A stretch of DNA of 64,000 bases from NCBI RefSeq assembly GCF_036924745.1, contig NZ_JAZHSD010000001.1, positions 1,488,001-1,552,000 on the forward strand, given 5' to 3'. Each line of letters begins with the position of its first letter. The stretch's first letter is position 1. This DNA is from Bradyrhizobium sp. AZCC 1693 (GTDB lineage: Bacteria; Pseudomonadota; Alphaproteobacteria; Rhizobiales; Xanthobacteraceae). The notes beneath the pieces are model-generated. The model did no database searches. It saw only the letters and a list, made by a program, of their open reading frames with translations, and had not been told where the DNA came from. This document shows, one piece after another, positions 46,764 to 56,467 of this stretch. Made by a program: the position numbers and the translations under genes.

Positions 46764-47954
46764 ATGACCATAGCTGCCGCGATTGAAGACCGGACGGCGG
46801 ATGCTGGAACGTGGTCGAAGGCGAACCGCATCGCCGGCATCGACATCGTCCGCGATCTCGCCGCCGCGGAAGGCATCTGGCGCAGCCTGGAACGCGCGCA
46901 AACCTCTTTCACGCCGTATCAGCGGTTCGACTTCCTCAGCCCCTGGCAGCGGCAGGTCGGCGAGCGCGAAGGCCTCATTCCCTTTATCGTGATCGCCTAC
47001 GACGCGGAACGCCGTCCATTGGCCCTGCTCCCGCTCGTGCTCAGGCACGCCTACGGCGCGCGTTGCGCCAGTTTCATGGGCGGCAAGCATTCCACCTTCA
47101 ACATGGCGCTGTTCGACCGCGATTTCGCCGCAAGCGCAACGCAAGCCGATCTCGAAGGCCTGATATCGGCGATATCGCAGCGATCCGAAGCCGACGTCCT
47201 CACACTGCATCAGCAACCGGTTCGCTGGCGTGATCTGCGCAATCCGCTTGCCTTGCTGCCACATCAGCCGTCCGCCAATGATTGCCCGCTCTTGGTGATG
47301 GAGCCCGGTGCCGCGCCCGCAGCGCTGGTCAGCAACTCGTTCCGGCGCCGCCTCAAGGGCAAGGAACGCAAACTGCAGTCCCTGCCCGGCTACCGCAGTC
47401 ACGTCGCGTCGTCACAGGCTGACATCACGCGGCTGCTCGACTGGTTCTTCCGCGTCAAGCCGCTGCGGATGGCCGAACAGAAGCTGCCGAACGTCTTCGC
47501 CGATCCCGGCATCGAGGATTTCATCCGCGGCGCCTGCACCGCGCCGCTCGCGGGCGGCAAGCATGCCATCGATATCCACGCGCTGGAATGCGACGAGGAA
47601 GTGATCGCAATCTTTGCCGGCGTCGCCGACGGCCACCGGTTCTCGATGTTGTTCAATACCTACGCGATGTCAGCGAATTCGAAGTACAGCCCCGGCCTGA
47701 TCCTGATGCGCGACATCATCGATCACTATGCCGCACAGGGTTATCGCGCCCTCGACCTCGGGATCGGATCGGACGACTACAAGCGGCTGTTCTGCAAGAG
47801 CGACGAACCGATCTTCGACAGCTTCATCCCGCTCAGCCAGCGCGGCAAGCTCGCCGCCAGCGTCATGTCGGGCCTCAACCGCACCAAGCGGCTGGTGAAG
47901 CACAATCCGGCGCTGTTCGAAATGGCGCAAAAGCTGCGCAGCGCGTTCGGCTAG
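46764..47954 (+). CDS. CelD/BcsL-like GNAT acyltransferase of polysaccharide synthesis
   Basis: 396 residues of the FemAB-like/GNAT group often called cellulose biosynthesis protein CelD. The pattern includes FTPYQRFDFLSPWQRQVGE, LPLVLRHAYGARCASFMGGKH, RRLKGKERKLQ and the C-terminal acetyltransferase core SANSKYSPGLILMRDIIDHY with ALDLGIGSDDYKRLFC (quoted in parts). Such proteins are thought to acylate sugars of the exopolysaccharide. It lies next to the deacetylase-like gene and on the far side of IS-B from the other polysaccharide genes. Confidence 0.85.
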   Translation: MTIAAAIEDRTADAGTWSKANRIAGIDIVRDLAAAEGIWRSLERAQTSFTPYQRFDFLSPWQRQVGEREGLIPFIVIAYDAERRPLALLPLVLRHAYGARCASFMGGKHSTFNMALFDRDFAASATQADLEGLISAISQRSEADVLTLHQQPVRWRDLRNPLALLPHQPSANDCPLLVMEPGAAPAALVSNSFRRRLKGKERKLQSLPGYRSHVASSQADITRLLDWFFRVKPLRMAEQKLPNVFADPGIEDFIRGACTAPLAGGKHAIDIHALECDEEVIAIFAGVADGHRFSMLFNTYAMSANSKYSPGLILMRDIIDHYAAQGYRALDLGIGSDDYKRLFCKSDEPIFDSFIPLSQRGKLAASVMSGLNRTKRLVKHNPALFEMAQKLRSAFG

Positions 47955-47970
47955 ATCTGCATCAGAAATG

Positions 47971-48060
47971 TAGGGTGGCAAAGGCGCGCTTGCGCCGTGC
48001 CCACCATCTATCCGATTTCAAGTCGTTGAATGGTGGGCACGCTTCGCTTTTGCCCACCCT
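47971..48060. repeat. palindromic intergenic repeat, family E
   Basis: TAGGGTGGCAAAGGCGCGCT at one end pairs imperfectly with AGCGTGCCCACC-like arm ending TTTTGCCCACCCT at 48060 (inner arms GTGCCCACCAT and ATGGTGGGCAC match perfectly). A single copy in this window. Confidence 0.75.
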
Positions 48061-48184
48061 CATATGAGGGCTTTTGAGTCAAGCATCCCGACGGGGCTTG
48101 GATGTGATTTTTACGTTCGGTGGAGCGGCGGCGCGCGGAGCCATGCGTAGCGCAGCGTGCCGCCGCGGTCGGTGCGCTCAGGGA

Positions 48185-48395
48185 GTGGCTTCCGGCGATT
48201 TATGCAGCAGCTCACTGCATCACCTCATATCCGGTCGGACCGCTGTCGTCCGTACCCACATTCCGCATGCATGCGGCAAGGAAGCCACGAGGATGAGACC
48301 CATCTACGAAACAGCCTGTTTGCTGGCCCAAGGGTGGCACGGTCATCATCCATCCCGCGCTGACCGCGGCAGATGCCGCGACGCTGACGCGTTCG
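48185..48395 (-). ncRNA. candidate IS110 bridge/seek RNA of IS-B
   Basis: On the - strand this region keeps TTTCGTAGATGGGTC (48311-48297), CCGACCGGATA (48238-48228) and a hairpin ATGCAG-loop-CTGCAT followed by AA (48220-48200). Compared with IS-A (ATGCGG/CCGCAT), the fifth pair changed from G-C to A-T on both sides, keeping the stem. The sequence between blocks differs strongly, as expected for variable guide loops. RNA ends are guesses. Confidence 0.6.
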
Positions 48396-48404
48396 TTGAA
48401 GGGG

Positions 48405-49565
48405 TTACACCTTTATCGTCTTGAGCACCGCGCCGTCGGGCACGAGGCCGGTCGTGAGATAGCGCCAGAGCGCCACCACCAGCTTGCGCGCCAGGGCGAC
48501 GATGGCGACGCGCTTGATGCGCTTGCCGGCATCGAGCGTGCGCTTGCGGTACTCCAGCGTCAGCTTGCTGTCCGGCTGATGCCGCAGCCACAGCCAGGCC
48601 AGTTCGATCGCGGCACAGCGGGCGCGTGGATTGCCCGCCTTGCTGATGCCCTGGTCGCGATCGATCCCGCCGCTCTGCCAAGGACTGGGCGTCAGACCGA
48701 AATAGCTCCCGACCTCGCGCCGGTTGCGGAAGTCCTTGTAGAACACCTCGCTGGTCAGCGTCGTCGCGAACGCCGGACCGAGGCATTTGAGGCGGCGCAA
48801 CAGCTCGCTGCGTTCGGCCATCTGCGCCGCCGCGGGGGTTGGATCCGCCTGGGCCGGTGTCTTGGCGAGCGCATCGAGACGCTCCCGCACCAGCATCAGC
48901 CGCGCGTGCTCGTGCCTGATCTCGCTCAGCATCTGCGGCGGCACCGCCTGGCCTTGCCAATCCCGCTGCATCGCCAGCCAGCCCAGCCAGCCGCGCCGGC
49001 GCGGGTTCCCGATCGCCATGCCCAACAGCCGCAGCAGCGCCTTGATCCGGTTGGTGTGCCCGGTTTGCTCCTTGACCAGCCGGTCGCGTTCGCGGCTGCC
49101 GCGGCGGGCATCCTCCTGCTCGGCAGAAGGCACCCGGACAATCCGCACCACCCGCGGCTCGCCGCGTAGAAACGCCATCAGCGTGCGCAGCATCCGCTCG
49201 CCATCGATCCGGTCGGTCTTCACGCGCCGAGCCCGCTGATCCACCGCAATGCTCGCAGGGTCAAACACGTAGTTCGTGATCCCGGCCGCCAGCAGAAGCC
49301 GGTGCAGCCAGAACCCGTCGTAGCCCGCTTCGTAGCAGCTCACCACCGCCGGAACCGCTCCCAGCGCCCGGGCCGCCCGTTCCCGAACCCGATCGATCAG
49401 CGCCAGCAGGTCGGCATGATCGCCACTCTCCAGCTTATGGTGGGATATCTTATCCTTGTCCGGACTGTGCAGCGTCACCAGCCAGCTCTTCTGGCTCAGT
49501 TCGATCGCAACGAAAATTGTGCCACAATGGCCGGCGGTGGGCGTGCCTACGGTCGATGCTTGCAT
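48405..49565 (-). CDS. IS110-family transposase (DEDD recombinase)
   Basis: 386 residues. RuvC-like part: VAIELSQKSW (Glu where most members have Asp), CYEAGYDGFWLHRLL and VKTDRIDGERML. C-terminal Tnp part: LKCLGPAFATTLTSEVFYKD, the serine motif QGISKAGNPRAR and VAIVALARKLVVALWRYL. Intact length and frame. It is related to the IS-A transposase, most closely in the C-terminal domain, but clearly not a recent copy of it. Confidence 0.93.
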   Translation of the reverse strand: MQASTVGTPTAGHCGTIFVAIELSQKSWLVTLHSPDKDKISHHKLESGDHADLLALIDRVRERAARALGAVPAVVSCYEAGYDGFWLHRLLLAAGITNYVFDPASIAVDQRARRVKTDRIDGERMLRTLMAFLRGEPRVVRIVRVPSAEQEDARRGSRERDRLVKEQTGHTNRIKALLRLLGMAIGNPRRRGWLGWLAMQRDWQGQAVPPQMLSEIRHEHARLMLVRERLDALAKTPAQADPTPAAAQMAERSELLRRLKCLGPAFATTLTSEVFYKDFRNRREVGSYFGLTPSPWQSGGIDRDQGISKAGNPRARCAAIELAWLWLRHQPDSKLTLEYRKRTLDAGKRIKRVAIVALARKLVVALWRYLTTGLVPDGAVLKTIKV

Positions 49566-49647
49566 CTGACTCTCCGATGGTTCGAGTGTGGAAACCCAAA
49601 CCTACCGGAAGGGCTCGCTCACCGCCCCATGGAATCTACGAATCCTA

Positions 49648-51912
49648 TTACGCCGCTACCACGCGCGGGCCCGGCTCGACCGCGTGTGAATTCTGGCACG
49701 GCTTGCTCAGCATCGTCACTTCGGAGAAGCCGACCGCCCTGAGCTGGTCGCACATCAGCGCGCGCGCGTCCTGCGCCATCGAGGCTTCGGGCACCACGAC
49801 CGCCCGCGCCTGTGACGTCAGCAATTCGGCCGGCAGATCGGAGGCCGTGCCGGCATCCAGCAGCACATGGTCGTAGACCCGCAGCAGCGCGTCGATCGCG
49901 AGCGTCAACCGCGGCGATTGGAGCTGCGCGCGGTCGAAACCCGGGCGTCCGGCGCTAACCAGATGAACGCGCGACAGCCGGTCCTTCGTGATGATTTGCG
50001 AAAACGACGCCTCGCCCTGCATCAGTTCGGCAAGCCCGGGCGCGACCGGATCGGCCGTCGCCGCGGCAATCGTCGGCAAGGATGCCACGAGATCGACGAC
50101 CACGACTTTCGCCTGCTGCGCCATCAGCCGCGCCAGCGTCAGTGCGGTTAGCGTGATGCTCTCGCTCGATGCCGTGCCGAGCACGGTCACTTTGCGCACG
50201 CCTGCCCCGACCAGGACATCCGCCAGCTGCTCGATTTCACCTATTTCCACCACGGAATCCATCCGGGGGGAATCTACCCTGGGCTCGATCAGCACCGGCT
50301 CGGAAATGTCGTCGGTTTCGACGGTTGGCGCTGCGGGAAGCTCGGGCGCGATCGCCGGCGCGCGCACCGGTTCCGGCAGAGAAGCCGAGACAAAGGTGGG
50401 CGCAGCCTCAGGCTCAATTTCCCGCGAAAACGCAACCGCGGCCCGCGGCGCGGTCATGCGCAAGAGTTCGCCGGTCGCAATCGCACCGGAGGTGAGCAGC
50501 AACGTCGCCAGCGTCGCGATCAGCACGATCGGCAGCTTCTTCGGATAGGCCGGCGTGTTGGAGACGGTGGCACGCGAAATGATGCGGCCATCGGCCGGCG
50601 CCGCCTCGATGCTCTCGCGGGCGCTGGCCTCGCGGTATTTGGCGAGATAGGATTCCAGCAGGTCGCGCTGCGCCTTGGCCTCGCGCTCGAGCGCACGAAG
50701 CTGCACATCCTGACCGTTGCTGGAGGACGCCTGCTTCTTCAACTGATCGAGGCTGTTCATCAGGCCTTCGACCCGGCCGCCGGCGAGGCGCGCGTCATTC
50801 TCGAACGAGCGCGAGATCTTGCTCGCCTCCTCGCGCAACTGACGATCGATATCGGCGAGCTGCGCCTTCAGTTCCTTGATGCGGGGATGGCCGCCGAGCA
50901 GGGTCGACGACTGCTCGGCCAACTGTGCGCGCAGCGTCACCTGCTGCTCGGACATGCGCCGGATCGAATCGGAATTGAGCACTTCGGTCGCCTCGATCGG
51001 CCTGCCGCCCTGAAGCATCTCCTTGATCAGCCGCGCCCTTGATTCCAAATCCGATTTCAGTGCGCGGGCGTTGTTTAACTGTGTATTGAGCTCGCCCATC
51101 TGCTGGTTGGAGAGCGTGGTGTTGTTGGTGCCGACAAACAGGCTCGACTTGGAGCGGAAATCCTCGACGCGAGACTCGTCTTCGGCCACCTTCTTGCGCA
51201 GTCTTTCGATTTCACCCGACAGCCACTGGCCTGCCGACTTAGCCTGCTGCTGCCGCGCATCCTGCTGCAACACCAGATAGCCTTCCGCGATCGAGTTGGC
51301 GACGCGCGCGGCAAGTTCAGGATCGCGCGACTGGAATTCGATGACGATGACGCGGGACTTGTCGACGGCATAGGCCGTGAAGCGATCGTAATAGGCTTCC
51401 AGGACACGCTCTTCCGGCGTCAGCGAGAGCGGGTCGCGTCCGATGCCGACCAGGGCCAGCATTGATTTCAGCGGCGAAAACCCCTGCAGCACCGGATCGA
51501 ATTCGGGGCGCTCGGCAAGCTTGTTCTTCTTGATGATCTCACGGGCCAGGTCACGCGACTGCACCAGCTGCACCTGACTGGTCACGGCTTCCGCATCGAG
51601 CGCGCTGCGCTCCTCGTTGCGCTCGCCGGTCGGACGCAGGAACACGTTCTCGCGGCCATCCACCAGGATGCGCGCTTCCGACTTGAACCGGGGGGTGATC
51701 ATGTTGACCGCGGCGAGCGACGCCACCAGCGCCAGCACCGTCGGGACGATGATCAAGCTTCGCTTGCGCATCAGCGCCTGGCCGAGCGCATGCAGATCGA
51801 GATCGCCGGATTCGGAAGCGGCGACGGGCTTCGGCGCCGAAGGCGCGGGCCTTGCCATCGCCCGCTGCACTACCGGCTTGTCCTTGCCTGCACGCCAGAA
51901 CGCCAAACGCAT
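49648..51912 (-). CDS. Wzz/GumC-type chain-length determinant with degenerate BY-kinase domain
   Basis: About 754 residues. The Wzz domain has a membrane helix (about 50-75, SLIIVPTVLALVASLAAVN), a long periplasmic coiled coil, the second helix (about 490-510) and a cytoplasmic C-terminal domain like a bacterial tyrosine kinase. In that domain the Walker A region reads GTASSESITLTAL, so the P-loop Lys is Ile, and no C-terminal Tyr cluster exists. It probably sets polymer length without kinase activity. The start MRLAFWRAGKDKPVV at 51912 was chosen; frame open to 51969. IS-B abuts its stop. Confidence 0.85.
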   Translation of the reverse strand: MRLAFWRAGKDKPVVQRAMARPAPSAPKPVAASESGDLDLHALGQALMRKRSLIIVPTVLALVASLAAVNMITPRFKSEARILVDGRENVFLRPTGERNEERSALDAEAVTSQVQLVQSRDLAREIIKKNKLAERPEFDPVLQGFSPLKSMLALVGIGRDPLSLTPEERVLEAYYDRFTAYAVDKSRVIVIEFQSRDPELAARVANSIAEGYLVLQQDARQQQAKSAGQWLSGEIERLRKKVAEDESRVEDFRSKSSLFVGTNNTTLSNQQMGELNTQLNNARALKSDLESRARLIKEMLQGGRPIEATEVLNSDSIRRMSEQQVTLRAQLAEQSSTLLGGHPRIKELKAQLADIDRQLREEASKISRSFENDARLAGGRVEGLMNSLDQLKKQASSSNGQDVQLRALEREAKAQRDLLESYLAKYREASARESIEAAPADGRIISRATVSNTPAYPKKLPIVLIATLATLLLTSGAIATGELLRMTAPRAAVAFSREIEPEAAPTFVSASLPEPVRAPAIAPELPAAPTVETDDISEPVLIEPRVDSPRMDSVVEIGEIEQLADVLVGAGVRKVTVLGTASSESITLTALTLARLMAQQAKVVVVDLVASLPTIAAATADPVAPGLAELMQGEASFSQIITKDRLSRVHLVSAGRPGFDRAQLQSPRLTLAIDALLRVYDHVLLDAGTASDLPAELLTSQARAVVVPEASMAQDARALMCDQLRAVGFSEVTMLSKPCQNSHAVEPGPRVVAA

Positions 51913-52092
51913 CGCAAACTCCCGCGGACGCAACTGCTGGTCCACTCGACCTGACTGACTACACTTCATTATGGTTGCCGCTGGGTTAACTTGCCCTGTT
52001 CGAGCCCAGAAATGGCGGCCCGTGCACGCCCGGTCATTTTTTGTTAACCATCAAAGCCCTTAATCGCGGCAGACTTTTTCAGGACTCCCGTA

Positions 52093-52212
52093 ATGCGTGG
52101 CGTATTTTTCCCAACTCCATGTCTGGTTGCTGCGCTGGCGCTTGCGGGCTGCATGGGACGGGCCACGCCGGCCGCGTTCACATCTGAAGGCGGTCTCGAT
52201 GCCTCTCGTTGA
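52093..52212 (+). CDS. small lipoprotein overlapping the glycosyltransferase start
   Basis: 39 residues: a short N-terminus, hydrophobic PCLVAALALAGC with the lipobox LALAGC, then MGRATPAAFTSEGG to the stop. The stop lies 11 bases inside the glycosyltransferase gene, which suggests coupled translation. It could be a real tiny lipoprotein or the remaining 5' end of a polysaccharide export (Wza-like) lipoprotein. It is too short for certainty. Confidence 0.5.
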   Translation: MRGVFFPTPCLVAALALAGCMGRATPAAFTSEGGLDASR

Positions 52213-53332
52213 CGGTCAGCCGCTTCGGATCCTGCACGCCACGCGCGCGCCGGTCGGCGGCATTTTCCGCCATATCCTCGATCTCGCCAACGGCCAGGCC
52301 GACCGCGGCCATCACGTCGGCATCATCGCCGACAGTCTCACCGGCGGCGAGCGCGCCGAGCAGGCGCTGGCGGAAATCGCCCCGCGTCTCAAGCTCGGCG
52401 TTCACCGCACGGCCATTCGCCGCGAGCCGCTGCCGACCGACATGCTCGTCTGGGCCCGATTCCAGCGCATGATCGGCCAACTGAAGCCGGACGTGCTGCA
52501 CGGTCACGGCGCCAAGGCCGGCGCCTACATGCGTTTGCGGACCGCTTCCCGCGACAGGATCCGGGTCTACACCCCCCATGGCGGCTCGCTGCACTATCCG
52601 CTGTCGACGCTGAAGGGCAGCATCTATGCCCGTGTCGAACGCGCGCTGATGAACGATACCGACCTGTTCCTGTTCGAAAGCGCGTTTGCGCGCGACACCT
52701 ATCAGCGCACCATCGGCACACCGAAGGGGCTGGTGCGATGCGTGTTCAACGGCGTCACCGCCAATGAATTCGACGCGGTCGTGAAGGCCGATGACGCCAC
52801 CGACCTGATCTATGTCGGCGAGTTCCGGCATATCAAGGGCGCCGACCTCCTGATCGACGCGGTGGCGCGGCTGCGCGCCGGCGGCCGTCCGGTGACGCTC
52901 ACGCTCGCCGGCGACGGCGAGGAAAGCGAAAGCCTCAAAGCCAAGGTGCAACAGCTCGGCCTCGGCGAGGCCGTGCGGTTCATCGGCCACGTCAAGGCGC
53001 GCTACGGCTTCTCCAAGGGCTCGCTGCTGGTGGTTCCCTCCCGCGGCGACTCGATGCCCTATGTGGTGATCGAGGCGGCGGCTGCAGGGATTCCAATGGT
53101 CGCCGCCAATATCGGCGGCATCCCCGAGATTTTCGGCCCGCACGGCAATGCCTTGTTCGCTCCCAGCAACGCCGCCGCCATGGCCGACGCCATCCAAACC
53201 GCGCTGAAGGATCCGGCAGCGGCGACGGCGCGGGCGAAATCGCTGCGCGAGCGAATCTTCATGCATTTTTCGCAGAAGGCGATGGTCGAGGGTGTCTTTG
53301 CCGGTTACCGCGACGCGTTTGCCAATCGTTAA
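52199..53332 (+). CDS. GT4 family glycosyltransferase
   Basis: 377 residues with a GT-B fold. Features: RILHATRAPVGGIFRHILDLA with the Gly-rich N-terminal loop (quoted in part), VLHGHGAKAGAYMRL, TPHGGSLHYPLSTLKG, FNGVTANEF, and the C-terminal donor-binding region RGDSMPYVVIEAAAAGIPMVAANIGGIPE (quoted in parts) with the E(x7)E-like motif. Adds a sugar in exopolysaccharide repeat-unit assembly; donor and linkage unknown. The start MPLVDGQPLRILHAT at 52199 matches the family. Upstream of the priming transferase in the same direction. Confidence 0.9.
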   Translation: MPLVDGQPLRILHATRAPVGGIFRHILDLANGQADRGHHVGIIADSLTGGERAEQALAEIAPRLKLGVHRTAIRREPLPTDMLVWARFQRMIGQLKPDVLHGHGAKAGAYMRLRTASRDRIRVYTPHGGSLHYPLSTLKGSIYARVERALMNDTDLFLFESAFARDTYQRTIGTPKGLVRCVFNGVTANEFDAVVKADDATDLIYVGEFRHIKGADLLIDAVARLRAGGRPVTLTLAGDGEESESLKAKVQQLGLGEAVRFIGHVKARYGFSKGSLLVVPSRGDSMPYVVIEAAAAGIPMVAANIGGIPEIFGPHGNALFAPSNAAAMADAIQTALKDPAAATARAKSLRERIFMHFSQKAMVEGVFAGYRDAFANR

Positions 53333-53417
53333 CCGTTCTTTACCAACGTAACCGTTTCTTCCGATTTGTCCCGTAAGCCGTTTGTGTGGGGAATTCCGCA
53401 CCGGCAGGCACGTTCCT

Positions 53418-54998
53418 ATGTGCATGCTCCAGAACGGACGTGGACCAGTGGAACCGATTAACGCACGCTCGATGTTCGACTCCGCGGCAACGGCCGCGAT
53501 GACCGCCACCGCCGATCGCCCGCAGATCGAACGGCGCCGCAGGCTTACCCCGGCCGCTATTGCCGTCAGCAACCAGAAAGTCGGCCGCGCCTATTCGCCG
53601 ATCGTGATCGCGGGCGCGGTTCGCGTCATCGATTTTGCGATGCTCAGCGCGATCGGCGTCGCGCTTTATTTCGGATATGTCGTCCCCCTCTCCGGCTTCT
53701 ACTGGGAATTTCTCGCGGCGATCTTCGGCGTGGCCGCAACGGCCGTGATCTGCTTCCAGGCCGCCGACATCTACCAGGTGCAGCTATTCCGCGGCCATCT
53801 TCGCCAGATGACCCGGATGATTTCATCCTGGGCGTTCGTGTTCCTGCTGTTCATCGGCGCATCCTTCATCGTCAAGCTCGGCAGCGAAATTTCGCGGCTC
53901 TGGCTTGCGGCGTTTTTCTTCAGCGGCATTGCGGCGCTGGTGACCGGGCGGGTGTTCCTGCGCTCGCTGGTACGCAGTTGGGCCCGTCAGGGCCGGCTCG
54001 ATCGCCGCACCATTATCGTGGGCGCGGACGAGAACGGCGAGCAACTCGTCCAGGCGCTCAAGACCCAGGATGATTCCGACATCGAAGTGCTCGGCGTGTT
54101 CGACGACCGCAACGACGACCGCGCGCTGGATACCTGCGCCGGCAGCCCCAAGCTCGGCAAGGTCGACGACATCGTCGAATTCGCGCGCCGCACCCGCATC
54201 GACCTCGTGCTGTTCGCGCTGCCGATCTCGGCCGAGACCCGCATTCTCGAGATGCTGAAGAAACTGTGGGTGCTGCCGGTCGATATCCGGCTTTCAGCCC
54301 ATACCAACAAGCTGCGCTTCCGCCCCCGCTCCTATTCCTATCTCGGCGAGGTGCCCACCCTCGACGTGTTCGAGGCGCCGATCACCGATTGGGACCTGGT
54401 GATGAAGTGGCTGTTCGACCACGTCGTCGGCTTCGTGATCCTGGTGCTGGCGCTGCCGGTGATGGGACTGGTCGCGCTCGCGGTCAGGCTCGACAGCCCC
54501 GGGCCGGCGCTGTTCCGCCAGAAAAGATTCGGCTTCAACAACGAGCGCATCGACGTCTTCAAGTTTCGCTCGATGTACCACCATCAGGCCGACCCGACCG
54601 CCTCCAAGGTCGTGACAAAAAATGATCCGCGCGTCACCCGCGTCGGGCGCTTCATCCGCAAGACCAGCCTCGACGAACTGCCGCAGCTCTTCAACGTCGT
54701 GTTCAAGAGCAACCTCTCGCTGGTCGGCCCCCGCCCCCACGCCGTGCAGGGCAAGTTGCAGAGCCGGCTGTTCGACGAGGCCGTCGACGGTTATTTCGCG
54801 CGCCACCGCGTCAAGCCGGGGATCACCGGCTGGGCCCAGATCAACGGCTGGCGCGGCGAAGTCGATACCGACGAGAAGATCCAGAAGCGCGTCGAGTTCG
54901 ATCTCTACTACATCGAGAACTGGTCGGTGCTGTTCGACCTCTACATTCTGCTCAAGACGCCGCTGGCGCTGATGACCAAGAGCGAGAACGCGTATTGA
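53418..54998 (+). CDS. undecaprenyl-phosphate glucose phosphotransferase (priming enzyme, WcaJ/ExoY-like)
   Basis: About 526 residues. Four N-terminal membrane helices (about 65-190), a CoA-binding-like middle domain ([18 protein letters not shown]), a further helix near 340 and the C-terminal bacterial sugar transferase domain: [24 protein letters not shown] (quoted in part), [23 protein letters not shown] and [15 protein letters not shown]. It loads the first sugar phosphate on undecaprenyl phosphate. Start uncertain: ATG 53418, GTG 53382 and GTG 53448 are in frame. Confidence 0.92.
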   Translation: MCMLQNGRGPVEPINARSMFDSAATAAMTATADRPQIERRRRLTPAAIAVSNQKVGRAYSPIVIAGAVRVIDFAMLSAIGVALYFGYVVPLSGFYWEFLAAIFGVAATAVICFQAADIYQVQLFRGHLRQMTRMISSWAFVFLLFIGASFIVKLGSEISRLWLAAFFFSGIAALVTGRVFLRSLVRSWARQGRLDRRTIIVGADENGEQLVQALKTQDDSDIEVLGVFDDRNDDRALDTCAGSPKLGKVDDIVEFARRTRIDLVLFALPISAETRILEMLKKLWVLPVDIRLSAHTNKLRFRPRSYSYLGEVPTLDVFEAPITDWDLVMKWLFDHVVGFVILVLALPVMGLVALAVRLDSPGPALFRQKRFGFNNERIDVFKFRSMYHHQADPTASKVVTKNDPRVTRVGRFIRKTSLDELPQLFNVVFKSNLSLVGPRPHAVQGKLQSRLFDEAVDGYFARHRVKPGITGWAQINGWRGEVDTDEKIQKRVEFDLYYIENWSVLFDLYILLKTPLALMTKSENAY

Positions 54999-55016
54999 GT
55001 TGAGGGAAGCCCCACC

Positions 55017-55128
55017 CGTCATTGCGAGCGGAGCGAAGCAATCCATCGCGCCGCACTGGGATAGATGGATTGCTTCGTCGCTATCGCTCCCTTGCGCAAA
55101 CGCTTCACGTTTGTCGCAGGCAATGACG
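55017..55128. repeat. palindromic intergenic repeat, family A copy 2
   Basis: Left arm CGTCATTGCGAGCGGAGCGA and AGATGGATTGCTTCG match copy 1. The right arm is interrupted by about 40 extra bases (55075-55120) before CAATGACG. Lies between the priming transferase and polymerase genes. Confidence 0.85.
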
Positions 55129-55171
55129 AGGCTAGAAGTTCGATTGTTTTGTTGCGTTGCGTGAGTGTGTA

Positions 55172-56440
55172 ATGGCGTATGCGGCGACAGCCGGGGGATC
55201 GCTCCCATCGATGACGGCCGCGCCCGGCGTGCTCGCGCTTCAGCGCGCGCTGGTATGGCTGGTCGGTGCATGCGGCGCCATCGTCTTCATCGAACCCAGC
55301 CCTTACGAATTGGCGACGCTTGCCGCCGCGCTGGTCTTCTTCGCAACGGGGTTACGGATGCGGCTGGTGTTTGTGCCGCTGTTGTTGCTCCTGTTGCTGA
55401 TTAACATCGGCTACAGCATCGCCGCGGTCGCGGTGATGGACCGGCCCAACGTCCCTAACTGGATCGCGACCTCCTGGTACATGGCGGTCACGGTCATCTT
55501 CTTTGCGATGGTCATCTCCGAGGATGCCGCGGCGCGGCTGGACATGCTTCGGCGCGGCCTCGTCGTCGGCGCCGTGATTGCGGCGCTCGCCGGGATCGCG
55601 GGTTATTTCAATCTCGTCCCCGGCGGGCGTGATCTGCTGACGCTGTACGACCGCGCCCGCGGCACCTTCAAGGATCCGAACGTATACGGTGCGTTCCTGA
55701 TCCTGCCGGCGCTGTTCGCGCTGCAAAGCATCGTCTCGGACAAGTTCGGCAAATCGCTGCGCAGCGCCATCGCGTTCGGCATCATGTCGCTGGCGATCCT
55801 GCTGGCGTTCTCGCGCGCCGCGTGGGGCATGCTCGTCATCACCTCCGCCGTCATGCTGGCGCTGATGGTGCTGACCAGCCGCTCGCAGTCGCAGCGGTCG
55901 CGCATCATCATCATGGCGCTGGTCGTGGTGGTGCTCGCAGCCGCGCTGGTCGCGGTGCTGCTGTCGTTCGATTCGATCGCGCAGCTATTCAAGCAGCGCG
56001 CCAGTTTCGACCAGAGCTACGATGAGGGCCGTTTCGGCCGTTTCGGCCGCCATATCCTCGGCGCGGAGATGGCGCTCGGGCTGCCATTCGGCATCGGGCC
56101 GCTGCAGTTCAACCGCTACTTTCCCGAAGACACCCACAACTCCTACCTGAACGCATTCATGTCGGGCGGCTGGCTATCCGGCGTCTGCTATCCGGCGCTG
56201 GTCTTCGTCACGGTGCTGACGAGCTTCCGGTATGTCTTCGTCCGCGTGCCCTGGCAGCCGACCTATCTGGCAATCTTCGCGGCCTTCCTCGGCACTGTCG
56301 GCGAGAGTTTCATCATCGACACCGACCATTGGCGGCATTTTTGGATGATGCTGGGCACCATGTGGGGCATGTTCGTCGCCGCCGAACGCTGGAAGGCGGG
56401 CGCCGATTCAGGGTTCAAGGCACCGCGCGGCATGGCCTAG
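55172..56440 (+). CDS. O-antigen ligase/polymerase-like (Wzy_C) membrane protein
   Basis: 422 residues with about eleven membrane segments, including LVFVPLLLLLLLINIGYSIA and ITSAVMLALMVL. A central RGTFKDPNVYGAFLILPAL and the loop FGIGPLQFNRYFPEDTHNSYLN (quoted in part) carry the conserved Wzy_C pattern, with His in DTHNSY. It joins or ligates polysaccharide repeat units at the periplasmic face. The ATG at 55172 (MAYAATAGG) is chosen; a TTG lies 15 bases upstream. Confidence 0.85.
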   Translation: MAYAATAGGSLPSMTAAPGVLALQRALVWLVGACGAIVFIEPSPYELATLAAALVFFATGLRMRLVFVPLLLLLLLINIGYSIAAVAVMDRPNVPNWIATSWYMAVTVIFFAMVISEDAAARLDMLRRGLVVGAVIAALAGIAGYFNLVPGGRDLLTLYDRARGTFKDPNVYGAFLILPALFALQSIVSDKFGKSLRSAIAFGIMSLAILLAFSRAAWGMLVITSAVMLALMVLTSRSQSQRSRIIIMALVVVVLAAALVAVLLSFDSIAQLFKQRASFDQSYDEGRFGRFGRHILGAEMALGLPFGIGPLQFNRYFPEDTHNSYLNAFMSGGWLSGVCYPALVFVTVLTSFRYVFVRVPWQPTYLAIFAAFLGTVGESFIIDTDHWRHFWMMLGTMWGMFVAAERWKAGADSGFKAPRGMA

Positions 56441-56467
56441 CCGTCACGCCGCGCGGCTGTGCAGCTC

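Larger units (their letters stand above)
48175..49640 (-). mobile_element. IS110-family insertion sequence (IS-B)
   Basis: Second, diverged IS110 element, in the opposite orientation to IS-A. Its left end (49640 back to 49621, read on the - strand) is CGTAGATTCCATGGGGCGGT, nearly the same as in IS-A. The transposase and the downstream blocks follow in the same order and spacing. The right end near 48165-48190 is estimated. The element's left end is 7 bases from the stop codon of the Wzz-like gene and lies within the polysaccharide locus. Confidence 0.75.
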
